The notes: generated by a model from the letters alone, not told the origin. A stretch of 64,000 nucleotides of DNA from Methylococcales bacterium (GCA_026399015.1 JAPLRS010000029.1:62001-126000); one strand, 5' to 3'; shown: positions 8,133 through 19,023, numbered from the stretch's first letter. Numbers and translations: made by a program.

Positions 8133-9632
8133 ATGTCAGATATTATCCAAGACGAACAAGAACAAATTAAACAACGTCGTAGCAAACTTAATGAATTGCG
8201 CGAAAACAATGGCATCGCCTTCCCTACTGACTTTCGCCGTAATGTCATTGCCGGAGAGTTATTAGCCAAATATGGCGAAAAAACAAAAGAAGAATTAGAA
8301 GAAGCAGCCATCCGCGTTAAGTTAGCTGGCAGAATCATGACCCGCCGTGTGATGGGTAAAGCCAGTTTTGCCCATATTCAAGACATGTCTGGCAAAATAC
8401 AATTGTATGTTACGCGTGACACGTTGCCAGAAGGCTTTTATAACGAACAATTTAAAAAATGGGATATTGGTGACATTATCGGTGCCGAAGGTGTGCTGTT
8501 TATCACCCAAACTGGTGAGCTGAGTGTTAAGGTGGATGACATCCGCTTATTAACCAAAGCATTACGCCCCTTACCCGAAAAGTTTCATGGCATTGCTGAT
8601 CAAGAGATTAAATACAGACAACGTTATCTGGATTTAATTATGAGCGAACAATCGCGTGATACGTTTTTAATCCGCTCAAAAATCGTCAGCTATATTCGTC
8701 AATTTTTAATAGAACGCCAGTTCTTAGAAGTTGAAACACCTATGATGCAAGTCATTCCTGGTGGTGCAACTGCGCGTCCGTTTACTACGCATCATAATGC
8801 CTTAGACATGGATATGTATTTACGTATTGCGCCAGAGTTGTATTTAAAACGCTTGGTGGTCGGCGGTTTTGAACGCGTCTTTGAGATCAATCGTAACTTC
8901 CGTAACGAAGGTTTATCTACGCGCCATAATCCAGAATTTACCATGCTGGAGTTTTACCAAGCCTACGCTGAATACCAAGATTTAATGGATTTAACAGAAG
9001 CCATGTTACGTGGCATTGCGGTGGAAGTATTAGGCCAAACCGTAGTGACTTATCAAGGCGAGGAATACGATTTTGGTAAACCGTTTGATCGCATGACAGT
9101 TAATGAATCTATCTTACACTTTAACCCTAACCTAACAGCCGCTGATCTTGAAACACGTGAAGCCGCTCTTAAAGTAGCGCAAAGCTTACACATCCCTGTA
9201 AAAGATGGCTATGGTTTGGGCAAGATTCAAATTGAGATTTTTGAGAAAACGGTAGAAAGTCGCTTAATGAATCCGACCTTTATTACGGCTTATCCTGTAG
9301 AAGTATCACCTTTAGCTAGACGTAATGATAACGACCCGCATGTGACCGATCGTTTTGAGTTCTTTGTCGGTGGTAGAGAAATAGCCAATGGTTTTACTGA
9401 ATTAAATGATGCTGAAGATCAAGCCGCGCGTTTCCAAAAACAAGTTGAAGAAAAAGAAGCTGGCGATGATGAAGCTATGCACTTTGATGCAGACTACATT
9501 GTGGCGCTAGAACATGGCATGCCTCCAACAGCCGGTGAAGGTATTGGTATTGACCGCTTAGTGATGCTATTTACTGATGCTCCTTCTATTCGTGACGTCT
9601 TGTTATTCCCCCATATGCGTCCTAAAGCATAA
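8133..9632 (+). CDS. lysS: Lysyl-tRNA synthetase (class II)
   Basis: Charges tRNA-Lys. The 499-residue protein has an N-terminal OB-fold anticodon-binding domain (about residues 60-150, including [14 protein letters not shown]) and a class II catalytic core. Motif 2 is seen as [20 protein letters not shown] (about 249-268) and motif 3 as [11 protein letters not shown] near the C-terminus. The start has no strong ribosome-binding site, but it is the only ATG that preserves the N-terminal helix, and it lies 28 bases after prfB in the usual operon. A stable hairpin follows the stop codon. Confidence 0.96.
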   Translation: MSDIIQDEQEQIKQRRSKLNELRENNGIAFPTDFRRNVIAGELLAKYGEKTKEELEEAAIRVKLAGRIMTRRVMGKASFAHIQDMSGKIQLYVTRDTLPEGFYNEQFKKWDIGDIIGAEGVLFITQTGELSVKVDDIRLLTKALRPLPEKFHGIADQEIKYRQRYLDLIMSEQSRDTFLIRSKIVSYIRQFLIERQFLEVETPMMQVIPGGATARPFTTHHNALDMDMYLRIAPELYLKRLVVGGFERVFEINRNFRNEGLSTRHNPEFTMLEFYQAYAEYQDLMDLTEAMLRGIAVEVLGQTVVTYQGEEYDFGKPFDRMTVNESILHFNPNLTAADLETREAALKVAQSLHIPVKDGYGLGKIQIEIFEKTVESRLMNPTFITAYPVEVSPLARRNDNDPHVTDRFEFFVGGREIANGFTELNDAEDQAARFQKQVEEKEAGDDEAMHFDADYIVALEHGMPPTAGEGIGIDRLVMLFTDAPSIRDVLLFPHMRPKA

Positions 9633-9656
9633 ACAGAGATTTAAAGTAGTCAGCTT

Positions 9657-9682
9657 TACCTCTCTCTTATCAGGGAGAGGTA
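9657..9682. terminator. Hairpin between convergent lysS and gloB
   Basis: TACCTCTCTC (9657-9666) pairs with GGGAGAGGTA (9673-9682), ten pairs with one G-U, around a six-base loop TTATCA. There is no T-tract on either strand, so termination is inferred from its place between two convergent genes. Confidence 0.45.
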
Positions 9683-9770
9683 ATCTATGAGCTTAATAAG
9701 ACGTTATTTTATCTCCATCCCAAGCTTTGTTTGATCATAAAGCTAAATGATTCCCTACATCAATCTCTCT

Positions 9771-10535
9771 CTAAAAAACATCCTTTCGTTTTCTTAAAGC
9801 AGTAAAGACTTCCACTGATTTAGACCCAATTAAGCCCAACGTGTTTTGGACACTCAAACTGTCCGCTCTAAAAAATGGATTAGTTGCACGCTCCTCAGCA
9901 ATAGTCGAAGGCACTGTCGGTTGATTGTTATTTCTAAGCTGGGCCACACGCAGTATTTTTGCTTGTAAAGCCTGATTATCAGGTTCCACACTCAATGCAA
10001 ATCGTCCATTAGCTTGCGTATATTCATGCGCACAATAGACTTTAGTTTCACAAGGCAAAGCCTTAAGTTTAGTTAATGAAGCATACATCTGCTCAGGCGA
10101 GCCTTCAAATAAGCGTCCACAACCCATCACAAATAAAGTATCACCACAAAACAATAATTCATCTTGCTCAAATAAGTACACCACATGACCGCTGGTATGA
10201 CCCGGTGTGGCTATCACTCGTATTTTATGTTCACCTAAAAACAGCTCATCTCCCTCAGAAACTCCACTATCAAAATCAGGAATACGTTGCGCATCAGATT
10301 GCCCAGCTATCACTTTACAGCCAGTATTTTGCTTTAAAGCTGTATTGCCTTCTACATGATCCAAATGATGGTGGGTGTTTAACACATACTTTAATTGCCA
10401 ACCTTGTTTAGCTAAATAATCTAAAACAGGTTCGGCTACTGCTGGATCAACAACAGCTGTTTCTCCAGAAACTTCATCGTGAATAAGATAAATGTAATTA
10501 TCGGTTAAAACTAAAAGTTGAATAATTTTTAACAT
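9771..10535 (-). CDS. gloB: Hydroxyacylglutathione hydrolase (glyoxalase II)
   Basis: Hydrolyses S-D-lactoylglutathione to D-lactate and glutathione, completing methylglyoxal detoxification. It is a metallo-beta-lactamase-fold enzyme: the THHHLDH metal-binding motif is at residues 54-60, GHTSGHVVYL follows (about 111-120), then FCGDTLFVMGCGRLFEG and a later CAHEYT. The C-terminal HAGH domain (about 165-254) binds glutathione. Length, 254 residues, is standard. It converges on lysS. Related glyoxalase-II-like hydrolases exist, but the GCGRLFEG and AHEYT signatures favour GloB. Confidence 0.92.
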   Translation of the reverse strand: MLKIIQLLVLTDNYIYLIHDEVSGETAVVDPAVAEPVLDYLAKQGWQLKYVLNTHHHLDHVEGNTALKQNTGCKVIAGQSDAQRIPDFDSGVSEGDELFLGEHKIRVIATPGHTSGHVVYLFEQDELLFCGDTLFVMGCGRLFEGSPEQMYASLTKLKALPCETKVYCAHEYTQANGRFALSVEPDNQALQAKILRVAQLRNNNQPTVPSTIAEERATNPFFRADSLSVQNTLGLIGSKSVEVFTALRKRKDVF

Positions 10536-10850
10536 AATAAAATAATAATTAGATTTGTGATCTATATCAAAGTTGTAAAAACTTATGCTTAGTAGAATCC
10601 ATTTTCGTGAAAAAATGGATCTTTTATAATTAAAAGCTCGCCTAATTACAATAATCGACTATTTCGATGCTAAAAAATAATTTATTTAAAGCATTAACAA
10701 CAGTTTTAAAGTTTTTTAATATTCTGAATTGAAATTTACAATCCTTGGTGTCATAATCAGGAAAAGTTAATGTATTGAAAATAATAGCTATTTACTAATA
10801 GATACTTCAGTTACGTATCTTAACACTCAAAATCTAATCAAACAAAATCC
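10536..10850. other. Divergent intergenic region, gloB / cheR
   Basis: A 315-base AT-rich spacer between divergently transcribed genes that should hold promoters for both. I see no reading frame, no strong hairpin and no recognisable operator in it. Confidence 0.4.
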
Positions 10851-11690
10851 ATGAAAATAGTGAGTCGTGATTCTTCTGAAATTACAGACATTGAAATAGA
10901 CTTATTATTAGAAGCCATCTATAGACGTTATGGCTATGATTTTAGAAATTATTCACGTACCAGTATCGAAAGACGCTTAACACAATTTTTGATGGACAAA
11001 AAATGTAGCACGTATTCAGAAATTACTGGCCGCATTTTAAGAGATATCACATTCTTCCACGAATTAGTTTCGTATTTCTCAATTTCGGTTACCGCTCTAT
11101 TTCGAGATCCTTTTTTTTATACGGCATTACAAGACAAAGTACTGCCATTCTTAAGAACTTGGCCACACTTTAAGATTTGGCATGCAGGTTGTGCGACGGG
11201 TGAAGAAGCTTATTCAATGGCAATCTTATTGACTGATGCAAAAATCATTAAAAGAGCTACCATTTACGCTACCGATATTAGCCAAAGTGCTTTAGAAACC
11301 GCTAAGACAGGTATCTATAACCTGAATACAATTAAACAAGGTAGCATTAATTACTTAGAAGCGGGCTGCATTAACTCACTCTCTGATTACTACCAAGCTT
11401 TATATGGTGCAGCCCTATTAAACACCAATCTTAAAAACAGAATCACATTCAGTCGACACAACTTAGTGATAGATAAAAGTTTTGGGGAGATGCAAATGAT
11501 AATCTGCAGAAATGTGCTTATTTATTTTAATCAAACCTTACAAAACCAAGTTCTAGAACTATTCTGGGAAAGCTTAGAATTTGGTGGCTTTTTGTGTTTA
11601 GGGGACAAAGAAACGCTATGGTTTTCTAGTGTTGCTGACAAATTTTCCATAGTCGATGAAAAAGCAAAGATTTACAAGAAAATAGCTTAA
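10851..11690 (+). CDS. CheR-type protein-glutamate methyltransferase
   Basis: A SAM-dependent O-methyltransferase that modifies glutamates on chemoreceptor-like proteins. The N-terminal helical domain (YRRYGYDFRNYSRTSIERRL) precedes the SAM-binding core WHAGCATGEEAYSMAILL (about residues 105-122) and the MIICRNVLIYFN motif (about 220-231). Length, 279 residues, is that of a stand-alone CheR without TPR repeats. No methyl-accepting receptor, CheB, CheA or CheW is nearby; instead it leads a run of histidine kinase and response regulator genes on the same strand. It may therefore serve a non-classical signalling pathway. Confidence 0.9.
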   Translation: MKIVSRDSSEITDIEIDLLLEAIYRRYGYDFRNYSRTSIERRLTQFLMDKKCSTYSEITGRILRDITFFHELVSYFSISVTALFRDPFFYTALQDKVLPFLRTWPHFKIWHAGCATGEEAYSMAILLTDAKIIKRATIYATDISQSALETAKTGIYNLNTIKQGSINYLEAGCINSLSDYYQALYGAALLNTNLKNRITFSRHNLVIDKSFGEMQMIICRNVLIYFNQTLQNQVLELFWESLEFGGFLCLGDKETLWFSSVADKFSIVDEKAKIYKKIA

Positions 11691-11749
11691 TCAATAAGCA
11701 AATCATAGAACGATTTAACTTTAGTACTTCAAGTTTAAAAGGCAACCCA

Positions 11750-13933
11750 ATGACAGACCTCTATATTCTTATTGTTGATGATAAACCCCAAAACTTGTAT
11801 GCACTAGAAAAAACACTCGAACAAGTTGATGCCAAAGTCATTAAAGCGAATAGCGGTGAAGAGGCATTATCAAAGACCTTAGATTACGATTTTGCTTTAG
11901 CTATTTTAGATGTACAAATGCCCAACATGAATGGGTATGAACTAGCAGACTTATTATTGGGTGACCCCTCAACATCTCGCATGCCCATTATTTTTTTAAC
12001 GGCCGCCTTTGGTGATGAACAACATTCATTCCAAGGTTATGAAAGTGGAGCAGTTGATTATATTGTTAAACCTTTTAACCCTGTCATCTTTATCAGTAAA
12101 GTTAATGTCTTTCTTGAGTTAGCTCGTTACAGAATTAGCCTAGAAGAAACCATCCAAGAACGCACGTATGCTTTATTAGCAAAAGGCAACAAGTTAAAAT
12201 TACTTGTCGAAAACACACCGGATTGTATTTTAAATCTGGATCCAAATGGCACGATTAATTTCATTAATCATTTAGATGCCAATACTGACATTATTGGTCG
12301 CTCTGTCTTTGACTTTTTTGATGAAAATCAAATCGAACTTCAAAAAAACGCGTTACAGAAAGTTTTTGAAAAGAATCAAATTGCCGAATTTGAATCTTAC
12401 ATGAAACTTCCATGGAACCCAGAAGGCTCGTGGTATAGCCATAGACTTGCGCCTATTCCTCAACACGCCAATATTAGAGAGTGTGTCCAAATATCACGAG
12501 ACATCACTCACAAAAAAGCGGCTGAAGAAGCCCAGCTCAAAATAATACAAGCGGAAGCTCATAGTCAGGCAAAAAGTAAGTTTCTGTCGAGCGTAAGCCA
12601 TGAAATTCGCACGCCCATGAATGCAGTTTTAGGTTATGCACAATTATTAAGCAGAGACACAAACTTAACAGAAACCCAAAAAGAATATTTAGACATTATT
12701 GATAGAAGTGGCGAACATCTTTTAATGCTAATAGATTCAGTATTAGACATGGCTAAAATTGAAGCCGGACAAATCAGCCTATCACCCTCCAGAACTAACC
12801 TTCATCATCTATTAAATGACCTGTACAAGATGTTCATTTTGTCGGCACAAAAGAAGGGATTACAACTTACTATTGATTTATCTCAAGACCTTCCCGAATG
12901 GATTTATATTGACGCAAATAAAGTACGCCAAATACTCATTAATCTTTTAGGTAATGCTTTTAAATTTACACAATTGGGGAGTATAAAAATACGCGCAAGT
13001 TTGGTAGAACAAATATACGACTACCATACCATTCGAATAGAGATAGAAGACACCGGCTGTGGCATTGAAAAAGAAATGCTAGAGACTATCTTTGTCGCGT
13101 TTGAGCAAGCCCATGCAGGCACTCAAACGACAGGAGCCGGACTTGGCTTAGCCGTGAGTCAAGAATTCGCCTTGTTGATGAACGGAAATATCCATCTTAA
13201 GAGCGAATTGAATATAGGCAGTACTTTTATATTTGAATTTAGAACCACTTTAAGTGAGGATTACAGTTCCAATCATTACTTTAAAACCATCAATAAATTT
13301 AAACCAAGCGGAACAGAGGAGCTTATTTTAATCGTTGACGATGACACTGATAATCTACAGTTACTTGGCAAGATGGTTGAGGCCGTTGGCTTTAAAACTC
13401 ATTTAGTTAACAATGGCCAAGATGCACTTAGCTTTCTTTATAGACAAAAACCGTCAATGATTATTCTTGATCTAAAAATGAATCATATGGATGGCATTGC
13501 ACTCACCAAGAAAATACGTAACTCAGAAATTCACAGCGAAGTTCCCATCATCATGGTCACTGCCTCCCCTTTTACCATAAACAAAGAATTAGCTTTTGAA
13601 GCAGGCGTCAATAAATTCTTATGTAAACCCGTAAGAGAAAAAATACTCTATCAAGAGATGGGACAACTTATTCCCTTTGATTTCTCTTACACGCAAGACA
13701 ATAACAGTGAGGCAGAAGAAAAACAAATTGTCGATGCTAATCGAATTCAATCACTTCCCCTATCAATAAGGTCAGGTCTTAAAGATGCCATTGAAAGTGG
13801 TTACACCACTAATATAAATCGTTGGATTGAGCAAACCGAATCACACGATGCAGAAATTGCCAACACATTGAGATACATGTCTCAAAAATTTGACTACATC
13901 AGCATGTTAACTCTTCTCAATATTAAAGATTAG
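11750..13933 (+). CDS. Hybrid histidine kinase: REC-PAS-HisKA-HATPase-REC
   Basis: A soluble 727-residue sensor kinase without membrane segments. Domains in order: receiver 1 (residues 5-120, phospho-acceptor D54, conserved K107), PAS (about 145-255), HisKA with the phospho-histidine H284 in SHEIRTPMN, HATPase (about 383-500, with GLGLA at about 464-468), receiver 2 (about 525-640, D574 and K626). A short C-terminal helical segment (LPLSIRSGLKDAIESGY) is common in such hybrids. It lies 59 bases after cheR and five bases before the HD-GYP regulator, so these three probably form an operon. An N-terminal receiver implies that it takes input from another kinase, perhaps the large one downstream. 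Confidence 0.9.
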   Translation: MTDLYILIVDDKPQNLYALEKTLEQVDAKVIKANSGEEALSKTLDYDFALAILDVQMPNMNGYELADLLLGDPSTSRMPIIFLTAAFGDEQHSFQGYESGAVDYIVKPFNPVIFISKVNVFLELARYRISLEETIQERTYALLAKGNKLKLLVENTPDCILNLDPNGTINFINHLDANTDIIGRSVFDFFDENQIELQKNALQKVFEKNQIAEFESYMKLPWNPEGSWYSHRLAPIPQHANIRECVQISRDITHKKAAEEAQLKIIQAEAHSQAKSKFLSSVSHEIRTPMNAVLGYAQLLSRDTNLTETQKEYLDIIDRSGEHLLMLIDSVLDMAKIEAGQISLSPSRTNLHHLLNDLYKMFILSAQKKGLQLTIDLSQDLPEWIYIDANKVRQILINLLGNAFKFTQLGSIKIRASLVEQIYDYHTIRIEIEDTGCGIEKEMLETIFVAFEQAHAGTQTTGAGLGLAVSQEFALLMNGNIHLKSELNIGSTFIFEFRTTLSEDYSSNHYFKTINKFKPSGTEELILIVDDDTDNLQLLGKMVEAVGFKTHLVNNGQDALSFLYRQKPSMIILDLKMNHMDGIALTKKIRNSEIHSEVPIIMVTASPFTINKELAFEAGVNKFLCKPVREKILYQEMGQLIPFDFSYTQDNNSEAEEKQIVDANRIQSLPLSIRSGLKDAIESGYTTNINRWIEQTESHDAEIANTLRYMSQKFDYISMLTLLNIKD

Positions 13934-13938
13934 GTCTT

Positions 13939-15048
13939 ATGAAAAACACTAAACAACAACACAATATACTCATTGTAGATGACACGCCTGAAAATTTGCG
14001 TTTATTAGCAACCGCCTTGCAAAGAGAGGGATATGTTGTCCGAGTAGCCCCAACAGGTGATCTTGCTCTTAATATGGCAAATACTGAAACACCTGACCTA
14101 ATTATTTTAGACATTGATATGCCTGATATGAATGGCTATGAGGTTTGTGAAGCTTTAAAAGAAAATAGATCACTGAGTGTGGTACCCGTCATTTTTTTAA
14201 GTGCTCTACAAGATACGCAATCAAAAGTGATGGCCTTTGAACGCGGAGGCGTCGACTATACAACTAAACCTTTCATTATTGAAGAGTTGTTAGCTAGAGT
14301 TGCCACCCATTTAGAATTACATCAATTAAGAAAAGACCTTGAGTTCAAAAACCGCTCCTTGTTTTTAACCGTATCAGACCAAGAGCATGAAATTTATGCG
14401 GCCCAAATATCAACCATCGTTGCGTTAGCTAAACTCGCCGAATCTCGGGATGACGACACAGGCATGCATATTGATAGAGTGGGTTGCTACAGTAAACTCC
14501 TCGCCATAGCTGCAAAAGACTACAAAAAAACAAAAACCGAAATTGATGAGGCTTTCATTGAAACAATTTATCACGCCTCCGCATTACATGACATTGGTAA
14601 AGTGGGCATAACTGACTCAATTCTCCAAAAACCAGCCAAATTAAGTCCAGAAGAATTTGAAATAATGAAAGCACATCCTGTAATTGGATTTAACACGCTC
14701 AATGCCGTACTTAATAGCTACCCTAATAATAAAATGATTCGCATGGGGGCCGATATTGCCAAATGTCATCATGAAAAATGGAATGGTGATGGTTACCCTG
14801 AGGGCCTGAGAGGCGAACAAATCCCTTTAAGTGCTCGTATTATTGCAATAGCCGATGTTTACGATGCCTTACGCTCTAAAAGACCGTATAAAGCCCCATT
14901 TACCCATGAAGAAGCCGTTAAAATTATTAAAGAAGGCTGTGGTCAACACTTTGATCCAGACTTAACTAATATATTTGAAACTATTCACGAAAGTTTTGAT
15001 AAACATTGGGATTTATTACAAATCCCCTCTACAGAAACCACTATCTAA
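13939..15048 (+). CDS. Response regulator with HD-GYP cyclic-di-GMP phosphodiesterase domain
   Basis: A 369-residue two-domain protein. The receiver (about residues 9-125) has acceptor D58 and K110. After a short linker comes an HD-GYP domain with the HD pair at H217-D218 (ALHDIGKVGI), HHEKWNGDGYP at 277-287, and the later RIIAIADVYDALRSKRPYK. HD-GYP domains degrade cyclic di-GMP, so this is the likely output that lowers the second messenger when phosphorylated. It starts five bases after the hybrid kinase stop. All the catalytic signature residues are present, so activity is likely. Confidence 0.92.
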   Translation: MKNTKQQHNILIVDDTPENLRLLATALQREGYVVRVAPTGDLALNMANTETPDLIILDIDMPDMNGYEVCEALKENRSLSVVPVIFLSALQDTQSKVMAFERGGVDYTTKPFIIEELLARVATHLELHQLRKDLEFKNRSLFLTVSDQEHEIYAAQISTIVALAKLAESRDDDTGMHIDRVGCYSKLLAIAAKDYKKTKTEIDEAFIETIYHASALHDIGKVGITDSILQKPAKLSPEEFEIMKAHPVIGFNTLNAVLNSYPNNKMIRMGADIAKCHHEKWNGDGYPEGLRGEQIPLSARIIAIADVYDALRSKRPYKAPFTHEEAVKIIKEGCGQHFDPDLTNIFETIHESFDKHWDLLQIPSTETTI

Positions 15049-15099
15049 GCCATCATTCTCTTAAAACGAGCCTCACATGAATCCTAACGGAGCCCTGCT

Positions 15100-18000
15100 A
15101 TGCTAGACAAATTTACCATCAAAAGCCTATTTATTATTGTAGTGCTAATGAGTCTATTTTCACTAATAACTGGCACTGTTAGTTTAAATGGCATGAGGCA
15201 AACTAATGAAGCCTTAAATACTGTTTACCTAGATCGTACGATTTGCATTAAACAACTAGGAGAGATAAAAGCTAAACTATTAGCAAACCGCTTAGGTATT
15301 GCCAATTCAGTCGCTTTTAAAGATGAAGCGCAAAAACATATTATTTCAATTAAACAAAATCTTATTGATATTAATAAACTTTGGCAAGAATACCGAGCTA
15401 CAAAATCCACTTTAGAAGAACGAAAAATTTCCGATAAATTCGAAAAAGATTTACAACGCCTTACTGATGATGGTTTAAGCCCTGCAATGGATAACCTCTT
15501 AGCGGGTAACACAACTTATGTAGACAACCTCATTAAATCAACAATCAGACCATTATTTAATCCTATTGAAGAGGATATAAATGACTTAATACAAATCCAA
15601 ATGGATGTTTCTCAACAAGAGTTTAATGATTCAAAAGATCACTATGACTTAAATCGTATAATCGTCCTTTGCATCCTGTTTATCAAATTATTATTTGCGG
15701 CCCTAATTTTATTTTATAGTAAAACTTTAATTAAAAATGTTAATAAGCTTATAGAAGTCACTAAACGCATAAGTACCGGTAATTTAGATGAGAAATTTGA
15801 CTTAAGATCTCAGGATGAAATTGGTCAGTTAGCGCAATCTATTGAACAAATGCAGACAGCGCTGATTACAGTTCAGAAAAACACACAAGAACAAGATTGG
15901 TTAAAAACTGGCGTAGCAAAAATTAACCAAATCATTTTGGGACAAGAAGATAAGACCACTTTGGCAACCACTGTGATTACAGAAATTGCCAATTACTTAG
16001 ATGCTAAAGTAGGCGCGTTATATGTTGTCAATAATGAAACACAAGATGTTACCTTGCAACTTTTAGGCACTTATGCCTATACACACCGAAAAAACCTATC
16101 TAGCCAATTTAAACTAGGTGAAGGTTTGGTAGGACAATCAGCAATAGAACGTAAACAAATTTTACTTAAAAACACACCTGAAGACTATATTCATGTGGTA
16201 TCAGGCTTAGGCGAATCATCACCAAGAAACATATGTGTCACGCCTATCTTATTTGATTCTAGTTTAAAAGGCGTGCTAGAAATAGGCTCCCTAGAAGCAT
16301 TTTCTGTTACCGAACTCGAATACTTAGAACAAGTTGTTGAAGCCATTGCAGTAGCTTTCGAAATTACTGAAGCAAAATTCCATATGCTTGAACAACAACG
16401 TATTTTACAGTCGGCAAATGAAGAACTTGAAAGCCAAGCAAAAATAGTTGAGTTATCGCAACAAGAATTAAGAAGTCAACAACTGGAACTCCAAAACATC
16501 AATACAGAACTTGAAGCTCAAATACAACGCGTCAAAGATTCTGAAGTGGAGCTAAAAGCTCAGCAAGAAGAATTAGAACAAGCGAATAACCAATTACAAT
16601 CCAAAAACGATTTATTAGAAAAACAAAAAAGTGCGAATGAAGTAGCTCGAAGAGATTTAGCGATACAAGCTGAAGAACTTACCTTGGCGAGTAAATATAA
16701 GTCCGAGTTTTTAGCGAATATGTCGCATGAATTACGCACACCGCTAAACAGTTTACTTCTTTTATCTCGCTCATTACTCGAAAACAAATCCGGTAACTTA
16801 TCAGAAGATCAAGTAGAAACGGCAGGGGTTATCTATGATAGTGGCAGTGACTTACTAAACCTAATCAATGAGATTTTAGATCTCTCTAAAATTGAATCCG
16901 GAAAAATGGATCTTCGCATACAGCCGATTGAAATTAATGACCTCATGCGTAGCGTTAATATTCAATTTTCCCCCATGGCAAAAAACCAAGGCTTAGATCT
17001 AATTATCAATTGTGTAGAAGGCATCCCAAGTACAATTATCACAGATAGCCAACGTCTTGGCCAAGTCATCAAGAATTTGGTTGGTAACGCCATGAAGTTT
17101 ACCGAAAAAGGTGCGGTTACCGTTACTTTCTCACCCGTACCTTCCAGCATTAATCTAACTCGCAGTCAGTTAAACCATAGTGATGCCTTAGCCATAACCG
17201 TCACTGACAGTGGTATTGGTATTCCACTCGACAAACAAAAAATAATATTTGAAGCATTTCAACAAGCAGACTCTGGCGATAGAAGACGTTATGGAGGTAC
17301 TGGTTTAGGTTTATCAATTTCAAGAGAACTTGTGTCTTTATTGGGTGGTGAGATTCAACTCGTCAGTGAACCCGGCAAAGGCTCTAGCTTTAGTATTTAT
17401 ATTCCTATTGAAACTCATCATAAAGAAGTTTCTAGTCAACCATTAGCTACGGGAACCCATGTAACAACTTCAACTTATAAAACTGAAGCAACTAAATCGC
17501 TAAAAACTCAAGCAGTTGTAAAACAAGATACCGCAATTGACACCGGTGATGACCGAGATAATATCAACCCTTTAGACAGAGTTTTATTAATCATAGAAGA
17601 TGATCTTAGATTCGCAAAAATCATCGCTAATAGCGGAAGAGATCGAGGCTTCAAATGTCTAATTGCCTTAAGTGGTGAAGACGGCTTAAGTATTGCGAGA
17701 GAATATCATCCAGATGGCATTATCCTCGATATATATTTACCTAACATGGATGGTTGGAGTGTTTTACATGAGCTTAAACAGGCCGTTGATACCAGACATA
17801 TTCCAGTACATATTGTTTCGTCAGAAGACCCCTCTCACGATAGTCTAAAAATTGGTGCAATTGGCCATCTAAGAAAACCAGTGCAACAAGAAGACATTGA
17901 AGCAGTTTTAAATAAAATCGAACAAGCATCTTCAGGTAGTGAAAAACGCGTACTAGTGGTAGAAGATGATCCGATTATGCGTCAAGAAACTATCCGCTCA

Positions 18001-18744
18001 ATTAGTGACGGTAATATCATCATCGAAGCGGTTGATAGTGGTGAATCTGCGTTAACCGCGCTAAGAGAGCAAGTTTTTTCTTTGGTCATACTCGATTTAG
18101 GTTTACCAGATATGCAAGGCATGGAACTTCTAAACGCTATCGCCAACGAAAAAATAAACATGCCTCCCGTGATTATTTACACTGTTCGTGAGCTAACTAG
18201 AGAGGAAGACGAAGCTTTACGTAAATATGCCAAGTCGATCATTATTAAAGATGTACGCTCTCAAGAACGTCTTATTGATGAAGTCGCGCTATTCTTGCAT
18301 CGAGTGGTGAATGAACTACCTGAAGATAAAAAGAAAGTTATTAGAAATTTACATGAATCTGATGACAACTTAAAGGGTAAAAAAGTCTTAATCGCCGAAG
18401 ATGATATGCGTACCATGTTTGCAATGACTAAAATCCTTGCTAGCCATGGTTTAAATCCTATCAAAGCAGACAACGGTAAAAAAGCCTTAGAAGTACTTAA
18501 ACAAAACCCAGATATTGATATTATCTTAATGGATATGATGATGCCTGAAATGGATGGTTACGAGGCCTCACGTTGCATTCGTGAGATGCCTGAGTATAAC
18601 CACTTGCCAATCATAGCCTTAACCGCTAAAGCTATGAAGGAAGACAGAAAAAAATGTCTAGATGCAGGTGCTTCTGATTATTTATCTAAACCTGTTGATC
18701 AAGACAGATTATTATCATTAATTAGGGTATGGTTATGCCGCTAA
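15100..18744 (+). CDS. Large membrane hybrid histidine kinase: HAMP-GAF-HisKA-HATPase-REC3
   Basis: A 1214-residue inner-membrane sensor. TM1 (about residues 7-27) and TM2 (about 186-207) enclose a helical periplasmic four-helix-bundle-type sensor. HAMP follows (about 208-260), then a GAF domain (about 285-425), a long Q/E-rich coiled coil (about 430-530), HisKA with H543 in SHELRTPLN, and HATPase with GGTGLGLS. Three receivers follow, with acceptors D877, D999 and D1145. The periplasmic module resembles the MCP 4HB type, which could make it a target for the CheR encoded in the same group. It begins 51 bases after the HD-GYP gene. No Hpt domain was seen, so phosphotransfer to a separate Hpt or receiver is expected. 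Confidence 0.9.
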   Translation: MLDKFTIKSLFIIVVLMSLFSLITGTVSLNGMRQTNEALNTVYLDRTICIKQLGEIKAKLLANRLGIANSVAFKDEAQKHIISIKQNLIDINKLWQEYRATKSTLEERKISDKFEKDLQRLTDDGLSPAMDNLLAGNTTYVDNLIKSTIRPLFNPIEEDINDLIQIQMDVSQQEFNDSKDHYDLNRIIVLCILFIKLLFAALILFYSKTLIKNVNKLIEVTKRISTGNLDEKFDLRSQDEIGQLAQSIEQMQTALITVQKNTQEQDWLKTGVAKINQIILGQEDKTTLATTVITEIANYLDAKVGALYVVNNETQDVTLQLLGTYAYTHRKNLSSQFKLGEGLVGQSAIERKQILLKNTPEDYIHVVSGLGESSPRNICVTPILFDSSLKGVLEIGSLEAFSVTELEYLEQVVEAIAVAFEITEAKFHMLEQQRILQSANEELESQAKIVELSQQELRSQQLELQNINTELEAQIQRVKDSEVELKAQQEELEQANNQLQSKNDLLEKQKSANEVARRDLAIQAEELTLASKYKSEFLANMSHELRTPLNSLLLLSRSLLENKSGNLSEDQVETAGVIYDSGSDLLNLINEILDLSKIESGKMDLRIQPIEINDLMRSVNIQFSPMAKNQGLDLIINCVEGIPSTIITDSQRLGQVIKNLVGNAMKFTEKGAVTVTFSPVPSSINLTRSQLNHSDALAITVTDSGIGIPLDKQKIIFEAFQQADSGDRRRYGGTGLGLSISRELVSLLGGEIQLVSEPGKGSSFSIYIPIETHHKEVSSQPLATGTHVTTSTYKTEATKSLKTQAVVKQDTAIDTGDDRDNINPLDRVLLIIEDDLRFAKIIANSGRDRGFKCLIALSGEDGLSIAREYHPDGIILDIYLPNMDGWSVLHELKQAVDTRHIPVHIVSSEDPSHDSLKIGAIGHLRKPVQQEDIEAVLNKIEQASSGSEKRVLVVEDDPIMRQETIRSISDGNIIIEAVDSGESALTALREQVFSLVILDLGLPDMQGMELLNAIANEKINMPPVIIYTVRELTREEDEALRKYAKSIIIKDVRSQERLIDEVALFLHRVVNELPEDKKKVIRNLHESDDNLKGKKVLIAEDDMRTMFAMTKILASHGLNPIKADNGKKALEVLKQNPDIDIILMDMMMPEMDGYEASRCIREMPEYNHLPIIALTAKAMKEDRKKCLDAGASDYLSKPVDQDRLLSLIRVWLCR

Positions 18745-18791
18745 ATATAAATCAATACAATTAAGTCCTATCTATAAATAACCTTCATAAG

Positions 18792-18822
18792 ACCATGCGT
18801 TTGAGACGCTTAAGCGCATGGT
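18792..18822. terminator. Inverted repeat after the large kinase
   Basis: ACCATGCG (18792-18799) and CGCATGGT (18815-18822) are perfect complements around a 15-base loop, 48 bases after the stop. No T-run follows, so a terminator role is only a guess. Confidence 0.35.
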
Positions 18823-19023
18823 GCTTAAATACCAAATATTTACTCGTCTAAGCTTATCAAGCAATTTTTATCAATTCCACATATTGAGCCCTTAAAATTG
18901 CTATAATTTCACCATTGATAAAATCTATAAACACTCCATAAGAATATTTGTAAAAGCTAAAAACTATAAAAAAATGACCCATAAAATAGCTTTCAACTTC
19001 ATGCAATACCCAACAAACGCAAT

